Assembly: GCF_036373705.1 (NCBI RefSeq)
Contig: NC_089858.1
Span: forward strand, 12,964,001 to 13,028,000
From: Amia ocellicauda
Lineage: Eukaryota > Chordata > Actinopteri > Amiiformes > Amiidae
DNA length: 64,000 nucleotides
Direction: 5' to 3'
The stretch's first letter is position 1. Each line of letters begins with the position of its first letter. A program made the translations under genes and the position numbers. The notes under the pieces are model-generated. The model worked only from the letters and a program-made list of their open reading frames with translations, did not search any database and was not told the DNA's origin. Shown in pieces: positions 33,333-45,405 of the stretch.

Positions 33333-36210
33333 CATCAGGTGAACAGACGCCGCTGCAATGGCACACCATTAAACAATTTCTTCAATTAAATCAAGAGTAA
33401 AAAGTACAGCTGTTACCCCAATGCATCCCAAAAAACAGCCTGTGTGTGGCCTGTGCAACAGGAAGGGACACGTTTGAGTGTAACACCAACCCCCGACTCC
33501 CACTGCATGCCTGGTTGGCATGGCTAGTGCTGCAAAGGATCAGATGATCGCGTTACACCCTGCAATTTCTACTCTTTTGCAGGGTGGATCTGATATACGT
33601 TTGAGGCATTTATTTCCCTAGCTACAGTACACACAATAAATGAAGAGTGCTCTGGGTTGTGGCAGGCAGGGGCAGAGTGCACAGTAAACAGCCCCAGGTA
33701 GGGAGGTGTTTTTGCTTGTCCAACGGGGGTAGCATCCTTTAACAATAAGGTGCTCTCTGTGAACCCTCAGCAGGGCCTGAACCTGCCCACTAGCTAGCAG
33801 ATATGCATGCAAATGCTGTGGTAGTGGGTACTTTTATGCAAATGTAGCTGGAGAGGTGGCAGTCTCCTCCTGGGCTCTGCCCTAAGAACACTGATGGCTT
33901 CTATGGCTTCCTGTGGTGCTCCAGGATGCAGACACTTTCCCTCCCTACTGACATTAAAAGCTGCTGAATTTTGCTTTCAATTTATTGGACTTTACAACAC
34001 AAGCAGGGCACAGGGCACAGTGTGCAGCCAGAGTGGACCCATGTCGTGTCCTGTCATGTGTGTGGACTGTTCATCTTTAGGGCAGCTGAAGCCTAGCAAT
34101 GCAGCCCTCTCATGTGCTGTACTACACACCTCCCGGTCAAACCCACTGCCCTCAGTTGGATGTACCGCCACACCGTGCACTGGGAAAGACTGTGCAACAT
34201 TGGTTTTAGGTTTCCTAACTCCAGTTGGGAGTAGGCCCAGCCACAACCAAAATACCATAGTGCAACACCTGTAGCCTATCGCTGTTTCACTCATTGTCAG
34301 AAACCCACTTTCTACTGCTGTGAATCGGACTGTGACAGGGTGTGGGACTGTGAGTGGCATTGCGGTGCTAGTTCACGGTTTAGATCTCCTCTAGGCCTAG
34401 TTGCTAGGCCCCGATGACGATGGATGCACACACATCTCTACTGCAGTACACACAACTTTAGTGTTAGGTGTTTGTGTTTAGTGCCTAGAGAAGGGATGCA
34501 ATCACACAAATACAGGGCTGCTAGGTTGGTAGGTTTTTATGCCTTTAAAAACTGAGAGAAATCATCTTAAATATATATAGTACACTGTGCATGAACTGCT
34601 CAGACTTGAGATTTTTCCCCCCACCATTTGTATGTGTAGTGTGTGTGTGAGAGAGACAGTGTGGTTATGCAAAACTGCTGCTTCTCTTTGCCACGGGTTA
34701 TTATGCAAAGTGTGCCGCTGTGAGGGGATTAACTGGTTGGAAAATCGCAACCTGCGATCTCTCACAATGTGGACTGTTTTTTCACTGTGGTTCTAATAAT
34801 AAACCAGCCCTGACAACTCCCATTCACAGACTGGACCTGGAGCACAGCATCCCTGCCCTGGGTCAGGCACACCAGTCTGTGATGTGTGTCACTTTTGTGT
34901 CTCTCTGTCTCTCTCCACCAATCTCTGTCTTTCTCTCTGACTCTCTCATTCAGTCTCTCTGTGTCTTTTTTGTGTGTTGTCTTTTGCTGTGTCTCTTTGT
35001 CTCTCTCCATATCTCTCTCTGTGTGTCTCCCCCTGTCTCTCTGTAGTCTGTCTCTTATCGTTCTCTACAGCTGTATTTGTCCCTTGTACACTCTCTCTCT
35101 CTGTCTCTCTGTTTCTCTCTTCTGTGCATATGTGTGTATGTATAAATACTGGAATCTTTACAATTTTGTCTGTACCCCGTTGAATGGGTACAGTACAGTT
35201 TCATGAAAAAAACATTTTCATGAAACTGAACGAATCGAGAAATTAAGTGGATTTCAAGCTACAGCGGTAGTATATCTTGACATCTTGACAGCTCTTAACA
35301 TTTACAGCAGTGCACACACAGGAAAAATTAACACTGCAAGGCTTGTTAACACAGTTTTTTGCATTTAAACCAATTTCTGCAGTGTTGGTGAATTTTGCAG
35401 TTTTAACAAGTTCTCAGTGATTATAGCATTACTGTTACTACCACATCTGCTACTACTACTAATAATAATGATAATAATCTACATTAAAATAATCATAATC
35501 ATCCTTAAAATAATAATATTAATAATTGTAATAGTAGTTATATATATATATATTTTTAAGTCTCTCCTCTACACCTGGAAGGACAGGTAGCCTCTGTCTC
35601 CACTGTACTTCCTTGCTATCTGGTCTCCCCAGATAAAATGGCACCTGTTCACAGTATGATCGATGCTGAACTCCGCTGCTGAGCTGTGCAGTGCTGTGTA
35701 GGACCCTGCTACGACAAACAACCTCTGTGGCCTGGCCGCCTCGTAAGTGACAGGCAGTGGGTGTGTCTTTGTCAGCTTCCAGTGGTGGCAGACTACATGT
35801 GAACCCACATAGCCCCCCAGCGCAGTGCTGAGCTCAGCAGTTTAGTCAGTTTAGTCAGCACTTCTGCTTCAGCATGGCCTGGGTCTCGGCCTACTATTCT
35901 CAGGCTTGCAAATTGCACTCTATCACTTGTAGGTTTTCTACTCAAGAGTAGTGTGAATTAGAGAGGAGGAAAAGGAGAGAGAGAGAGTTTTTCTTTCTTT
36001 CCTTATTCCAGTATATCCCACTCTGTCCTGGATTAATCAGGCATATACTAATCAAATAGGCACAACTGCTCCAGAACACAATGGATAGGAATCTTAAATA
36101 TGAATCCCTATAAAGAGTAGTTATTATTATTTATTATTATTATAGTCGCTGCCACTAATAATAGTGCAATTAATTGCTGTTAACATTCGTATCATTCACT
36201 GTTTGTAATA
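33333..36210. other. intergenic or TOR4A 5' intron, no exon recognised
   Basis: The untranslated first exon and promoter of TOR4A should lie in this direction, but I cannot place them. The stretch contains a CT-rich tract (34900-35125) and an ATA/AAT-rich patch (35440-35550). Confidence 0.5.
34900..35125 (+). repeat. CT-rich low-complexity tract
   Basis: Units of tctctctgt and tgtctctctc recur irregularly for about 225 bases. Frames through it translate as Leu/Ser/Cys-rich or Glu/Arg/Asp-rich repeats and are not genes. Confidence 0.85.
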
Positions 36211-36496
36211 TATACAGTTAGGTCCATAAATATTTGGACAGTGACACGTTTGTCACTGTTAGTTTGTTTGTCCAAATGCTTGCTTTGAGCCCCTAAAACT
36301 GGGGAGACCACATATGAAAATGGGTGTAATTCCTACACCGTTTACCCAATTTGGATGTACTACCCTCAAATTAAAGATGGAAATCTACACTTAAAGCAGT
36401 CTTGATTGTTTCCTTTCAAATCCATTGTGGTGGTGTACAGAGACAAAATGATGACAATTGTGTCACTGTCCAAATATTTATGGACCTAACTGTATA
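36211..36496. mobile_element. non-autonomous DNA transposon (MITE) with perfect 37-bp inverted ends
   Basis: Positions 36211-36247, beginning tatacagttaggtccataaa, are repeated exactly in inverted orientation at 36460-36496. The 286-base unit has no coding capacity and is flanked by TA-rich DNA, so a Tc1/mariner-type element is likely. The AGTTAGGTCCATAAATATT terminus is a common fish repeat end. Identical ends suggest recent mobilisation. Confidence 0.92.
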
Positions 36497-38502
36497 TACA
36501 GTACATTTTTAAAAATCCTATCGCAGCTTAGTCTAGCCTTCCTGTGGTATCTGTGTCAGGAAATGTGACTTGACCACAGCTGAAGGCCCTGCACTTTTGC
36601 GCCGCTTTGTGAGGATCGCTGAATGGGACGTGTGCGAACTGTGCTGCAGGCCGGACCACCACAGCGGCACTGGTGCAAGAGGAAGACGGTGTGGCAACCC
36701 TAAAGTGGTCTTCCCGGGTCACTGATAGAGATCTGAGAGCTCTGCACAAAGTCCCTAATGCACATGAAGACAATTACAGCATGTCAGCTAAGGGGCACAC
36801 GTGTATTTCTGTGTTGCTGTATTTCATGTATCCCATGGCTGTACTGCGGATATTGAACACAATTGCCCATGTGATCCTGCTGACATAAGATGGTGCTCAC
36901 ATAATTCCTACAGCACAGTAACTGCTCATCTTGTTGCTGTGGCACTGGGGGGTTGTGAGGGGGGAGTAGAGGCATCTGCTAAACTCACTATCTGCTTTGC
37001 ATGACACAGTCCGAAGCATGCAATCCCCCTGCACGCAGAATCAGTGCTTCCTCAGTGCTTGTCCCCAGTGGCTACGACAAGAGTTCATATTCACCTAAGC
37101 AGGTCATGGAAACCCACTGCAGTCCCAGACCAGGAGCTGGGTGGGCGGGGTAGGGTCACCAGTCTAGACGTTTAACACAAAGACCTTTTAGTTTGAGGGA
37201 CTTTTTTTTTTTTTTTCGTCAATGGAGCAGTTTACCATCAGCTATTACTGTAAGCAGGCTGCGGTGATGATGTAGTTCTAGGAAATGCACAGCGCGAGGG
37301 GCTATTTTGCATAGATGCACCCACGAGATAAGCAAGTTCTGCATTTTAGAGTCAGATTCGAAAGCGAACAGGGTGAGTGAGAACGAAGGCATGATGCCCG
37401 CCCGCCTGCCCGCCCCTCTGGCTGTACTTCTCTAATTCGCAGCTGTAACAAAACCAAGGTGCCCCAGGGCACTTGTGGCTCTTCTCTCTGTGCCAAAAGC
37501 ATCTGAATGGTCTAGATACAGAAGGTGTGAACAACTTTCAATGGATGCTCTCTCATTCGGTACTATTGTGTTGTTTACAACCAACACTGTAAACGTAGCA
37601 TTATAAGGACTACAGCCTTGTGTATCTCTCTGCAGTTCTCACACAACGTCTCCCTCTGTGTGCACCCAGTAGGTTTTTGCATTCCCCCCAGCAACACACA
37701 GATGTTGCAAGACTGTACCTTGGCAGCCAGCAGCAGCCGTGGTAAACTGGCAGTGCTGCTTGTGTTATCATCACGGGGGCATGGACAGAACTCTCTTTCG
37801 AAATGGTTGGCCTTTCATCTTGTTTTTGGCAGACTGTCTGGCTTTTTTTGGCGCGAGAGTTGATGTCTGAGAGACAGAATGGTGAAGAGCCTCATTATGG
37901 CGCCAGTTTAAAATCAGACTTTCATTGAGTGACTGTACAGTCTGAGCCAGGCCAGGCGCTACAGTCTGCAAGACCCCAGAGCTGGTAACATGGTGTTTGC
38001 CATACACACACCCACATGAGTTGCAACTGCCCTGTTTTGATAGCCCTGTAGTGTTTTTGTCTGTGTGTTTTGAAGGGAGTGCAGATGGCTCGATGGACCT
38101 GACCTGGACCAGATCTAAAACTCACTGTAGGAGGAGGGGTGTGTCTCCACCTTTATTCAGAAACGCGTCTACAGGCACAGACCTCTCTATTCCTATGCCA
38201 GGATGCTGTATAAACAGGTCCCCCCTGCATTAGGACTGACTAGCATGACTATTACCCATGCCTCTTCTTTGAAACTATTCTAGAGAATAATGTCATTATT
38301 GGGGCATCAGCTGGATATTGCAGTACAGGATTATTTGAGGCAAAAGCTGAAACTGGCACTTTTGCAGGCTTCATTTTCACTTCAGATCAAAACACGTGGT
38401 GCACCTTGGCCAGTGTGGACGCTGTGTGCTCTGTTAAACCACACTGATCTTGTGTTCAAAAACATACAGGATTGCCATGTGCAATGCGTTCGCTGCAACC
38501 AT
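36497..38502. other. intergenic region, no gene recognised
   Basis: No conserved exon or repeat is recognised. A T run lies near 37203-37215. The open frames are short and unrelated to known families. Confidence 0.55.
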
Positions 38503-39190
38503 TAGGTGCATTTACACTGCCATTTCTGAATTTCTGAAAATGCATGGGTACATTTGATCAGGATCAGTGGTGTCGCTTTTACACTGCCATTTGATCAGGA
38601 TCAACTTTCAGCCGCCACGGGGGTCTTCACATACGCACTAGCACGTAAGTCCAAACTAAATTATATGCATATATTAAAATAGTCTTTTAGAACACAGAGC
38701 TATATCAAAAACTTCTCATTTTATTGCATTATGAATTTTTCTAACAAATAAAACCAATGCACTTGCTTTTTGTTCACAACCAAAACATTTGTAATAAAAA
38801 TACAAATGTTTATTGCCAGCATAAAAAGTTACTTTTCGCAACTGAAGCATTTAAAATTAAAAATACATAAACATAAAATAACAAGCCATTTAGTTTTCAT
38901 TATAATAATATTTAACATATAATACATGAAGTAGGGACGTGTTCTTTTATGTTCTCCACTGATGCGAAGGGTGTTTAAAACAAACGGCGGCAGTGCATGC
39001 CAGAACTTGAGCCTGTCGAGCGTTTACACTGCCAGGATCAAAGATTACATATGCATTTGATCTGGATCTGTACCATTTTCCTGAGTACATTTGATCCGAT
39101 CGCTTTGCGATTACACTGCCATTTCTGAGCAGGATCAAATGATGCCGATGCATTTGGTCCAGATCAGAAATGGCAGTGTAAATTCACCTA
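38503..39190. mobile_element. non-autonomous element with 27-bp inverted ends and subterminal repeats
   Basis: The left end taggtgcatttacactgcca (38503-38529 in full) is mirrored at 39164-39190 with one mismatch. Inside, the motif TTACACTGCCA recurs: forward near 38511, 38577, 39033 and 39111, and inverted near 39172. TTTGATCAGGATC-like blocks follow it. The middle is AT-rich and non-coding. Subterminal repeats of this sort are typical binding sites of transposases such as hAT or P types. I cannot name the family and see no clear target-site duplication longer than TA. Confidence 0.8.
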
Positions 39191-42100
39191 CTCTCACCTG
39201 CGCACTGAGGAGTCTGAAAGTGCCAGGGGATGGATTGGATGGAGAGCCAGAAATCGCTTCTGTCAGTCTCAAAATGATTCCCACGCAAAAGATGTGAACT
39301 AGTTTCTGTTTTCATCAGTTACTCTTCTTTTCTAGTTAGTTAGTTATTGGGGTGGGGGTGGGGGGCTCTGGTGAAAGGTGCCATGCTGCATAAGTTACTG
39401 AATGGAAGTGAATTGAACTGAAAACCATATATAATGTGTAGTAGAGTGCAGTGGTTTTGATGAAGCTGAAATTTTAAAAATAGCCTTTTAGAAATTAAAA
39501 AAGCCTTCTGACTGGTGTGGGTCTGTTTTAACAAGTTCTCACACTTTTTAACAATTCTCTTGAAGTGGAATAATTCACAGCAATGGATCTCCTGAAAACA
39601 GCTGCAGAAATATCTTGTGCTGGGAGCTGCTTGGCTTCCATTCGCCTGCAGGCTGCTCTCTGTGGAGGGGTGGGGGGCTGGCTGTTTTGGGAGGGGAGAT
39701 GGGGGGAGTTGGCTGAGAGAAGACATTCCACATCGGCATTCTAGATTCTGCGCTAAAGTTGCAGGGCAAAGGGTTGCATCCCCTCAGCCAAACTGTGCTT
39801 AATGATCATGATGATAATAATAATCATAATAATCATAATAATCATAATAATCATGCATTGTGAGATTTGGATGTCTCAGCTGCCTGGGGTCAGTTGGAAA
39901 GTGAGAGAGCAGCAGGAAGGGCCTTGGCCTGAGCGTGGAAGATAAAAAGGTCACTTCCGAGAATTTGCAGTTTGCAGCCCCTGGTTTTATTCTCCAGACA
40001 CCTACTGTGCCCACAAAGAAGGCTGGACGGGGAAGCACAACTCTGGCACATTTAACTTGGAAGCACAGCTAACGCCTGGACCACCGCTTCATTACAGCTG
40101 ATTGCAGTTTCTGTGTAGTATAGCATCTGCAGGGGAGAGTTCTTCTGCTTGAGTTCTTGACAGGGTGTGATATGAGAGGCCGGGTGGCTGATAAAATTCT
40201 GCTGAAGGAGTTTTTTTTGTTTTTTGTTTTTTTTTATTCTGTTCCAGTGAATAACTTCTGCAAAAGCAAAAGTTATTTAATAATCAGATGAGTTTATTAC
40301 AGTGCATATGGCATTCCTTCTTGTATTTGCATGTTTGTGTATTTGCACAATTAACTCTTCCTCCCTGCTGTTTTTAAAAGCGTGCTGTTTTTGCGGGTGA
40401 AAGCATTCATTTTAGAACCAAGAAAACACAAAATGAATACAAAACTTTTGCTTGTAAATCAGTCATTATAGATTGAGCATCCATTGTATGCATCAAGACG
40501 TACGCTTTGATCTCTTGCAGTTTAATCGCCAATCAAAATTCTCAGTGGATGTGAAAGTGTGTGAGAGTGAGTTTGTGAGAGATGTCTGTGTGTGTTTGTG
40601 AGTTACCTCAGTGCTCAACCTGTCAAATAAGGTAGCAAGCATGGTACTAACTCGTACTATTACAAAGATCTCTTCTACACACATACTGTATATCTTGCCA
40701 AGACCTGTACTCCACCAGGCCAACATCATTCAATCTTACTCCATTCCAACCCCCCACCCCCCTCTGACGCTGTGCTCTGACTGCGTTGTACTAGACACAT
40801 ACTGTCAGACAGCTGCCTGTGCCAGGAAGACCTGCATCTTTCAGAACTGCACATTTTTGGAAGAGTGGAGAGAGAGAGGGAGAAGGAGAAGGAGAGGGAG
40901 AGAGAGGGGAAGGGAGATGGTGAGGTTATGCTCTTACCTTGACACTTGTAATGGACCTGTGGCTGCTACTCTTACAGTTCTCCAGCACACTCAGACTGAG
41001 AGCTGACTCAACCACCGCCACCCACGACTGGATATTAAAACTGTCCTAGGCTCTTGTTCACGTTCTGCCTCTCAACTTCCCCTGCTCTCTCTCTTTGGCT
41101 CCTCCTCCCCCCCCTTTCTCTCTCTCTCTCCTCTCTTTTTTCTCAGTTTCCGTGTTTCATTTGAACCTGTGAGCTATCTGTTATCAGTCCACTGTGTTTT
41201 TCTTGGTCTATCAGCAGCTTGTACTTGAGGCAGAACCAGGGGCAAATGCCAGTTGTCAGATTTCGGGTGGAGCCTTGGAACCTGGGTAGGGTGTGTGGGG
41301 GAGGTGGAGAGCAGGGGGAGAACAGGAAGAGAATGGGGAGGAGGAGAGCAGGGGTCATTCTGCACCTGAACTAGCAAATGATCCTGCCTTCATTCTTTGC
41401 ATATTTTACATAAAGTTTGGAGATTATAACTTTAAATTCACAATGTATAGGTGATCAGTTACCAGTTATAGTTTTTAGTTATAGTTAGTCAAATTTTTTC
41501 TTCTTCAGTTTTAGGTGATGTCACTTTCTGTCTTTGCTTCCGAGTGGCTGTCAGTCCCTACAGGACAGGTCAGTGGCCTTCATTGTAAACCGTGCATCTG
41601 GCGTGACTGGCTTTTCTGGCCGGTTCTCAGCTGGGGGGTCGTTGCCAGGCACTCAGATCACAATCAGCACCTGATCGAGCGCCTCTCTGTAATTAGAGAG
41701 GGGGGGGAGGGGGGCGTGGCCTGACTGTGCCCTTCCAGCCCATTCAATTCCTGTCACTCACATTCGGGCACCCAGGAACAGGGAGATGTGATTTGTATTC
41801 ATTATTTATGTGTGTATTTATTTATTTATTTATTTATTTATGTATTTGTTTGTAAATGGTCCTGCTCTCCTTGTGCTGCCTGTGTGTGCTCTCTGCTCAT
41901 GCTCCGGTCTGAGGAGAGTTGCTTCTGTTCTGTTGTTGGTTTTGGTTTGGTTTGACTGGGCAGTTGTGTTGTGTTTTCCTTTCTTTCTTTTATTCTTGTG
42001 AAATTCATCCTCAGTTTGAGCTGTAGTCCCTCCCTGTGGCCAGCCAATTGGTAACCGTACAAAATACCTACTCGGAGCACCTATGGTAAAGCTCAGCAAA

Positions 42101-42530
42101 GGCATGTTGAGCCCCTGGGAGACCAGTGCAAAACTAACCACGGTTAAGCCAAGTTAACGTTGCATCAATCATGTGGTCAATTCACAAAAGTAGTGTTGAC
42201 CAAGCTCAAGGCAGGGGGATGGGCAGTGCACATTTCACAGGAAGTAAGGGTGACCAAAACATGAGAGAAGTGACCAAACAAAAAGAAGGCTCAATGAGAT
42301 GTTACTTAGCAATACTTTCGCAACCGGTTTCTTACCTCATTCTCATCGGAGGGTTATTTCTGGCCTCCCCAACTTTGCTAAGCCCCACACCATCTCCCAG
42401 GCCGTGTCTTTTTGCACAGGCTGTGTTTTCGGACTGCTCCCCCCCAGCTGAGCTGCACGATTAAACCAGGGGTATCTCAGCAAAGTTAGCATTTTTTCAC
42501 AATTTTAACACAGTTTTACAGTGTCTGTGT
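39191..42530. other. intergenic region, no gene recognised
   Basis: No exon is recognised. Simple repeats are a 9-base ATAATCATA array (39805-39856), a T run (40211-40237), GA-rich DNA (40860-40920) and TTTA units (41815-41846). Confidence 0.55.
39805..39856. repeat. (ATAATCATA)n tandem repeat
   Basis: About four copies of a 9-base unit made of AAT and CAT triplets follow a short GATAAT patch. Confidence 0.9.
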
Positions 42531-42877
42531 CCAAGTGTTACAGTGGCCTCCTATGGGTCCAGCATGCCTTCCCTGTTATGTACCACACTGCAGAGGTAAT
42601 TCTAGAGTATGTGGGCGCCCCAGGCAAAATAAATCCTGATGGTGAAGCCGGGGGGGGAGATTTCTCCCGTAAGAGTGGGGGGGGGGGTTTCCCATTTGGG
42701 CCCCCCCCCCCCAGCCCTGGACCCCAGGCAATTGCCTAGGATGCCTACCCCCTTGCGATGCCCCTGCACACTGGACCCAGGCAATACCATGATATGATGA
42801 TGATAAGGACTTCTCCGGCCTGTTGACATGCCAGTGAAGGCATGCCAAAATCCTAGGAAGCCACTGTAGAACTTGGG
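42531..42877. mobile_element. foldback/MITE-like element with imperfect inverted arms of about 52 bp
   Basis: The arm at 42531-42582 (ccaagtgttacagtggcctc, then ctatgggtccagcatgcctt) is mirrored at 42825-42877 (the reverse complement starts cccaagttctacagtggctt) at about 75-80% identity. The centre includes G and C runs and the palindromic words caggcaattgcctag. No coding capacity is seen. Confidence 0.6.
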
Positions 42878-45103
42878 CACAACCACAGGCAAACCATGTT
42901 AGAAGTGCAGTCAGTGTTACCAGTGTTGCATGTTTCCCCAACAGAGAAAGATAAAAATAACAACCCAAAAAAACCTCTGACCACAGATGCTTTTCAATGG
43001 CTTTGACTCAGAGCTGCAAATCTTGCCCTGGTCACTGTGCAGTTTGAGCATGTTGGGTTGGGGTGGGGGTGGGGTGAAGGCTGTATTTTCAGTGAATCAC
43101 AGGTCAGTGTTTATGCAGGGCAATCCATACTGGCGGCACGGTGTCCACACTCCAGATGTGCACAGCTGCATGGAAGATATGTGTCATCAGCTGTCATGGG
43201 CGCTGCTGCAGTTAAACTCTCTCTGTCAAGGGGGGATTAAATCAGATCCCTTCGCCATTAAGTGGGAGAGTGTATATCAACAGTCATGCGTCAAGTATGC
43301 TGTGCATGTCTGCCGGGGTAAACCCATGACCCCTCTGGCTGAGCTGTGTGCCCGCACTCCTGAATGACCCCTTCAGCAGAACCTGGAGGTCTGAAGGCGT
43401 AAAGTCCCCAGCAGTATAGTTTAGCAATAGTGTTAGCTGAAGTAGTACCAGCAGTATATTAGTAATATTAGTAGTAGCAGCACTGTAGTTGTTTAGAAAT
43501 AGCAGAAGTGTAAGACAACAGTAGCATGAGACAGCAGTAGTGTATCTGTAACTGCAACTCGGAGTGGTCTCTGCGGGGGGAGGGTCCAGACAATCCTGTC
43601 CACTCACAGGGAGGCCGCCACAGGCAGCCAGCCCCTCAACACAGGAAGTGGAGAATGTGTGTGAGTTGGGTGTCAGGGTCAGAAGTCGCAGGTTCTAAAC
43701 AAAGCTCCTCCAGCGATTATGGGCCCTACTTTGACTGGAAAGCCATTGAAATGAGTTTCCAGCTGTCGTCATTCTCTTATCACCAGGAGGCACACTTCCT
43801 CCCCCCATTGTTCCCTAACTCCCTGGCAAGGCTGGATCAAAGAACAGCTACGCAGAAGTTGCCCCCCTCCTAGCCCAGTGCCTTCTCGTCAGCTCTCATT
43901 GACAATTGCACCTGCCTTGCTCCCCAGCCTCTTGGCTCTGACCTCTGCCACCCACTGCCACTCTCCCTCTCTGCTGAGTAAAATCGTCCTGACGGCCTCT
44001 CCCTTAGTTCTCTGCTCCACAAAGCTGTCCGCTCTCCCCAGAATCTCAGATCTAACCTCTGCCTCCCTCTCCCCGGTCTCGTCTCTAATCAGCAATCTGA
44101 GCTGCCCATCTCCCTGGCCTCTCAGCTCTAAGCACTGCAAAAATGCTCTGCAGTGCCCACCTCTCTCACAGTATCCGGACTCAATGAATTACAAGGCATT
44201 GCCTCTCACATAGTTCAACAGTACTGTCTCTCTCTCTCTCAAATTTAAAACTGGTCATTGCTGTGGGAGGTGTTTCAACACCAGTTATCTGTGATGAAAG
44301 ATAATTGCATGCATTGCCACACAACTAAATTCCTATTCATTTAAACATATTAACAAACAAACATGAACACAATAGAAAATGAAAGATTACATGACCGTTG
44401 TTTTGACCACAAAGCCGAGTGCAGTCAGATTGCCGTCTGGCCTGTGCAGCTCTGAATGGAGGCTGCAGATGGAGACTCAGGAAGTGAATTATTGTGCCCA
44501 GGGCCTGTGATGGGGCTCTCAGCAGCCGGGGAAGGGGACTGTGTCAGGAAACAGAGCAGTTTGTCAGGAACATAATGCGTGAGAGCAGCAACAGGTTGTA
44601 TAAATTGCTTTAGTAGTAGTGATGTTGGTTTTCCATTTTTTGTTTTGTTTTTGGTTACTCTTGCTTGCTTACTCTCATTTTTTCTGTGCTACTCACTCCA
44701 CCAACAGGAAGCTCAGATCACAGCCTGTCTCCCCCTGGCTGGACTGACAGACAGGGATAGTCTTGCATACATGCGGAGAAAGACCTTGCATAACCACGGA
44801 GCGCCATTGCAACATTGTTTCACAACACATCCCTCCCCATTGCGTAGTATAACATAGCATGGCATAGTATAGGAGAGTGTACCATTGCATAGTACAGGAT
44901 AGTATAACATAGCCCAGTACGGCACAGCGTAATGAAGCATGATACAAAGGATGGAAAACCAAGGCACAGCATTCGATATTCATGGATTAGCCATAGGAAA
45001 ACCATCAGTCAACCTGCTCAATTACTGTTCAAAATGCTTATTCTGCTTTGGGGATGGTCTGTTTAGGAACTACTTAATGTATCTTTGTTTTCAACACCGT
45101 CTA
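42878..45103. other. intergenic region, no gene recognised
   Basis: No exon is recognised. A decayed AGTAG-rich patch lies at 43415-43545 and a decayed pentamer array at 44845-44945. Confidence 0.55.
44845..44945. repeat. decayed pentanucleotide array (GTATA/ACATAG-like)
   Basis: Units such as catagcatggcatagtatag recur for about 100 bases. The minus-strand frames here translate as a Leu/Tyr/Met/Cys repeat and are artefacts. Confidence 0.55.
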
Positions 45104-45405
45104 GTCTGTCTGGGATTACATGAAGATAGAGAAGCAACTGAGGCTGCCTAAATCCACAGAAGAACTGTGGTTGGTTCTCCAAGATGTTTGGGCCAACCTA
45201 CCTGTCGAGTTCCTTCACAAACTGTGTGCAAGTGGACCTAGAATTGATGCTGTTTTGAAGGCAAAGGGTGGTCACACCAAATATTGATTTGATTTAGATT
45301 TTTCTTCTGTTCACTCACTATAATCTATTAACATGTCTATTTTTGAAAGCATTCTTATTTACAGCATTTTTTCACACCTACCTAAAACGTTTGCACAGTA
45401 CTGTA
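45104..45405 (+). mobile_element. 3' end of a Tc1-like transposon (relic)
   Basis: From ttacatgaagatagagaagc through ctgcctaaatccacagaaga and ggttctccaagatgtttggg the sequence encodes a transposase C-terminus (LPKSTEELWLVLQDVWANLP), then reads gttttgaaggcaaagggtgg and ends with the terminal-type sequence acctaaaacgtttgcacagt before ACTGTATA. Only this last quarter of the element remains; a short deletion and substitutions break the frame. Confidence 0.8.
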
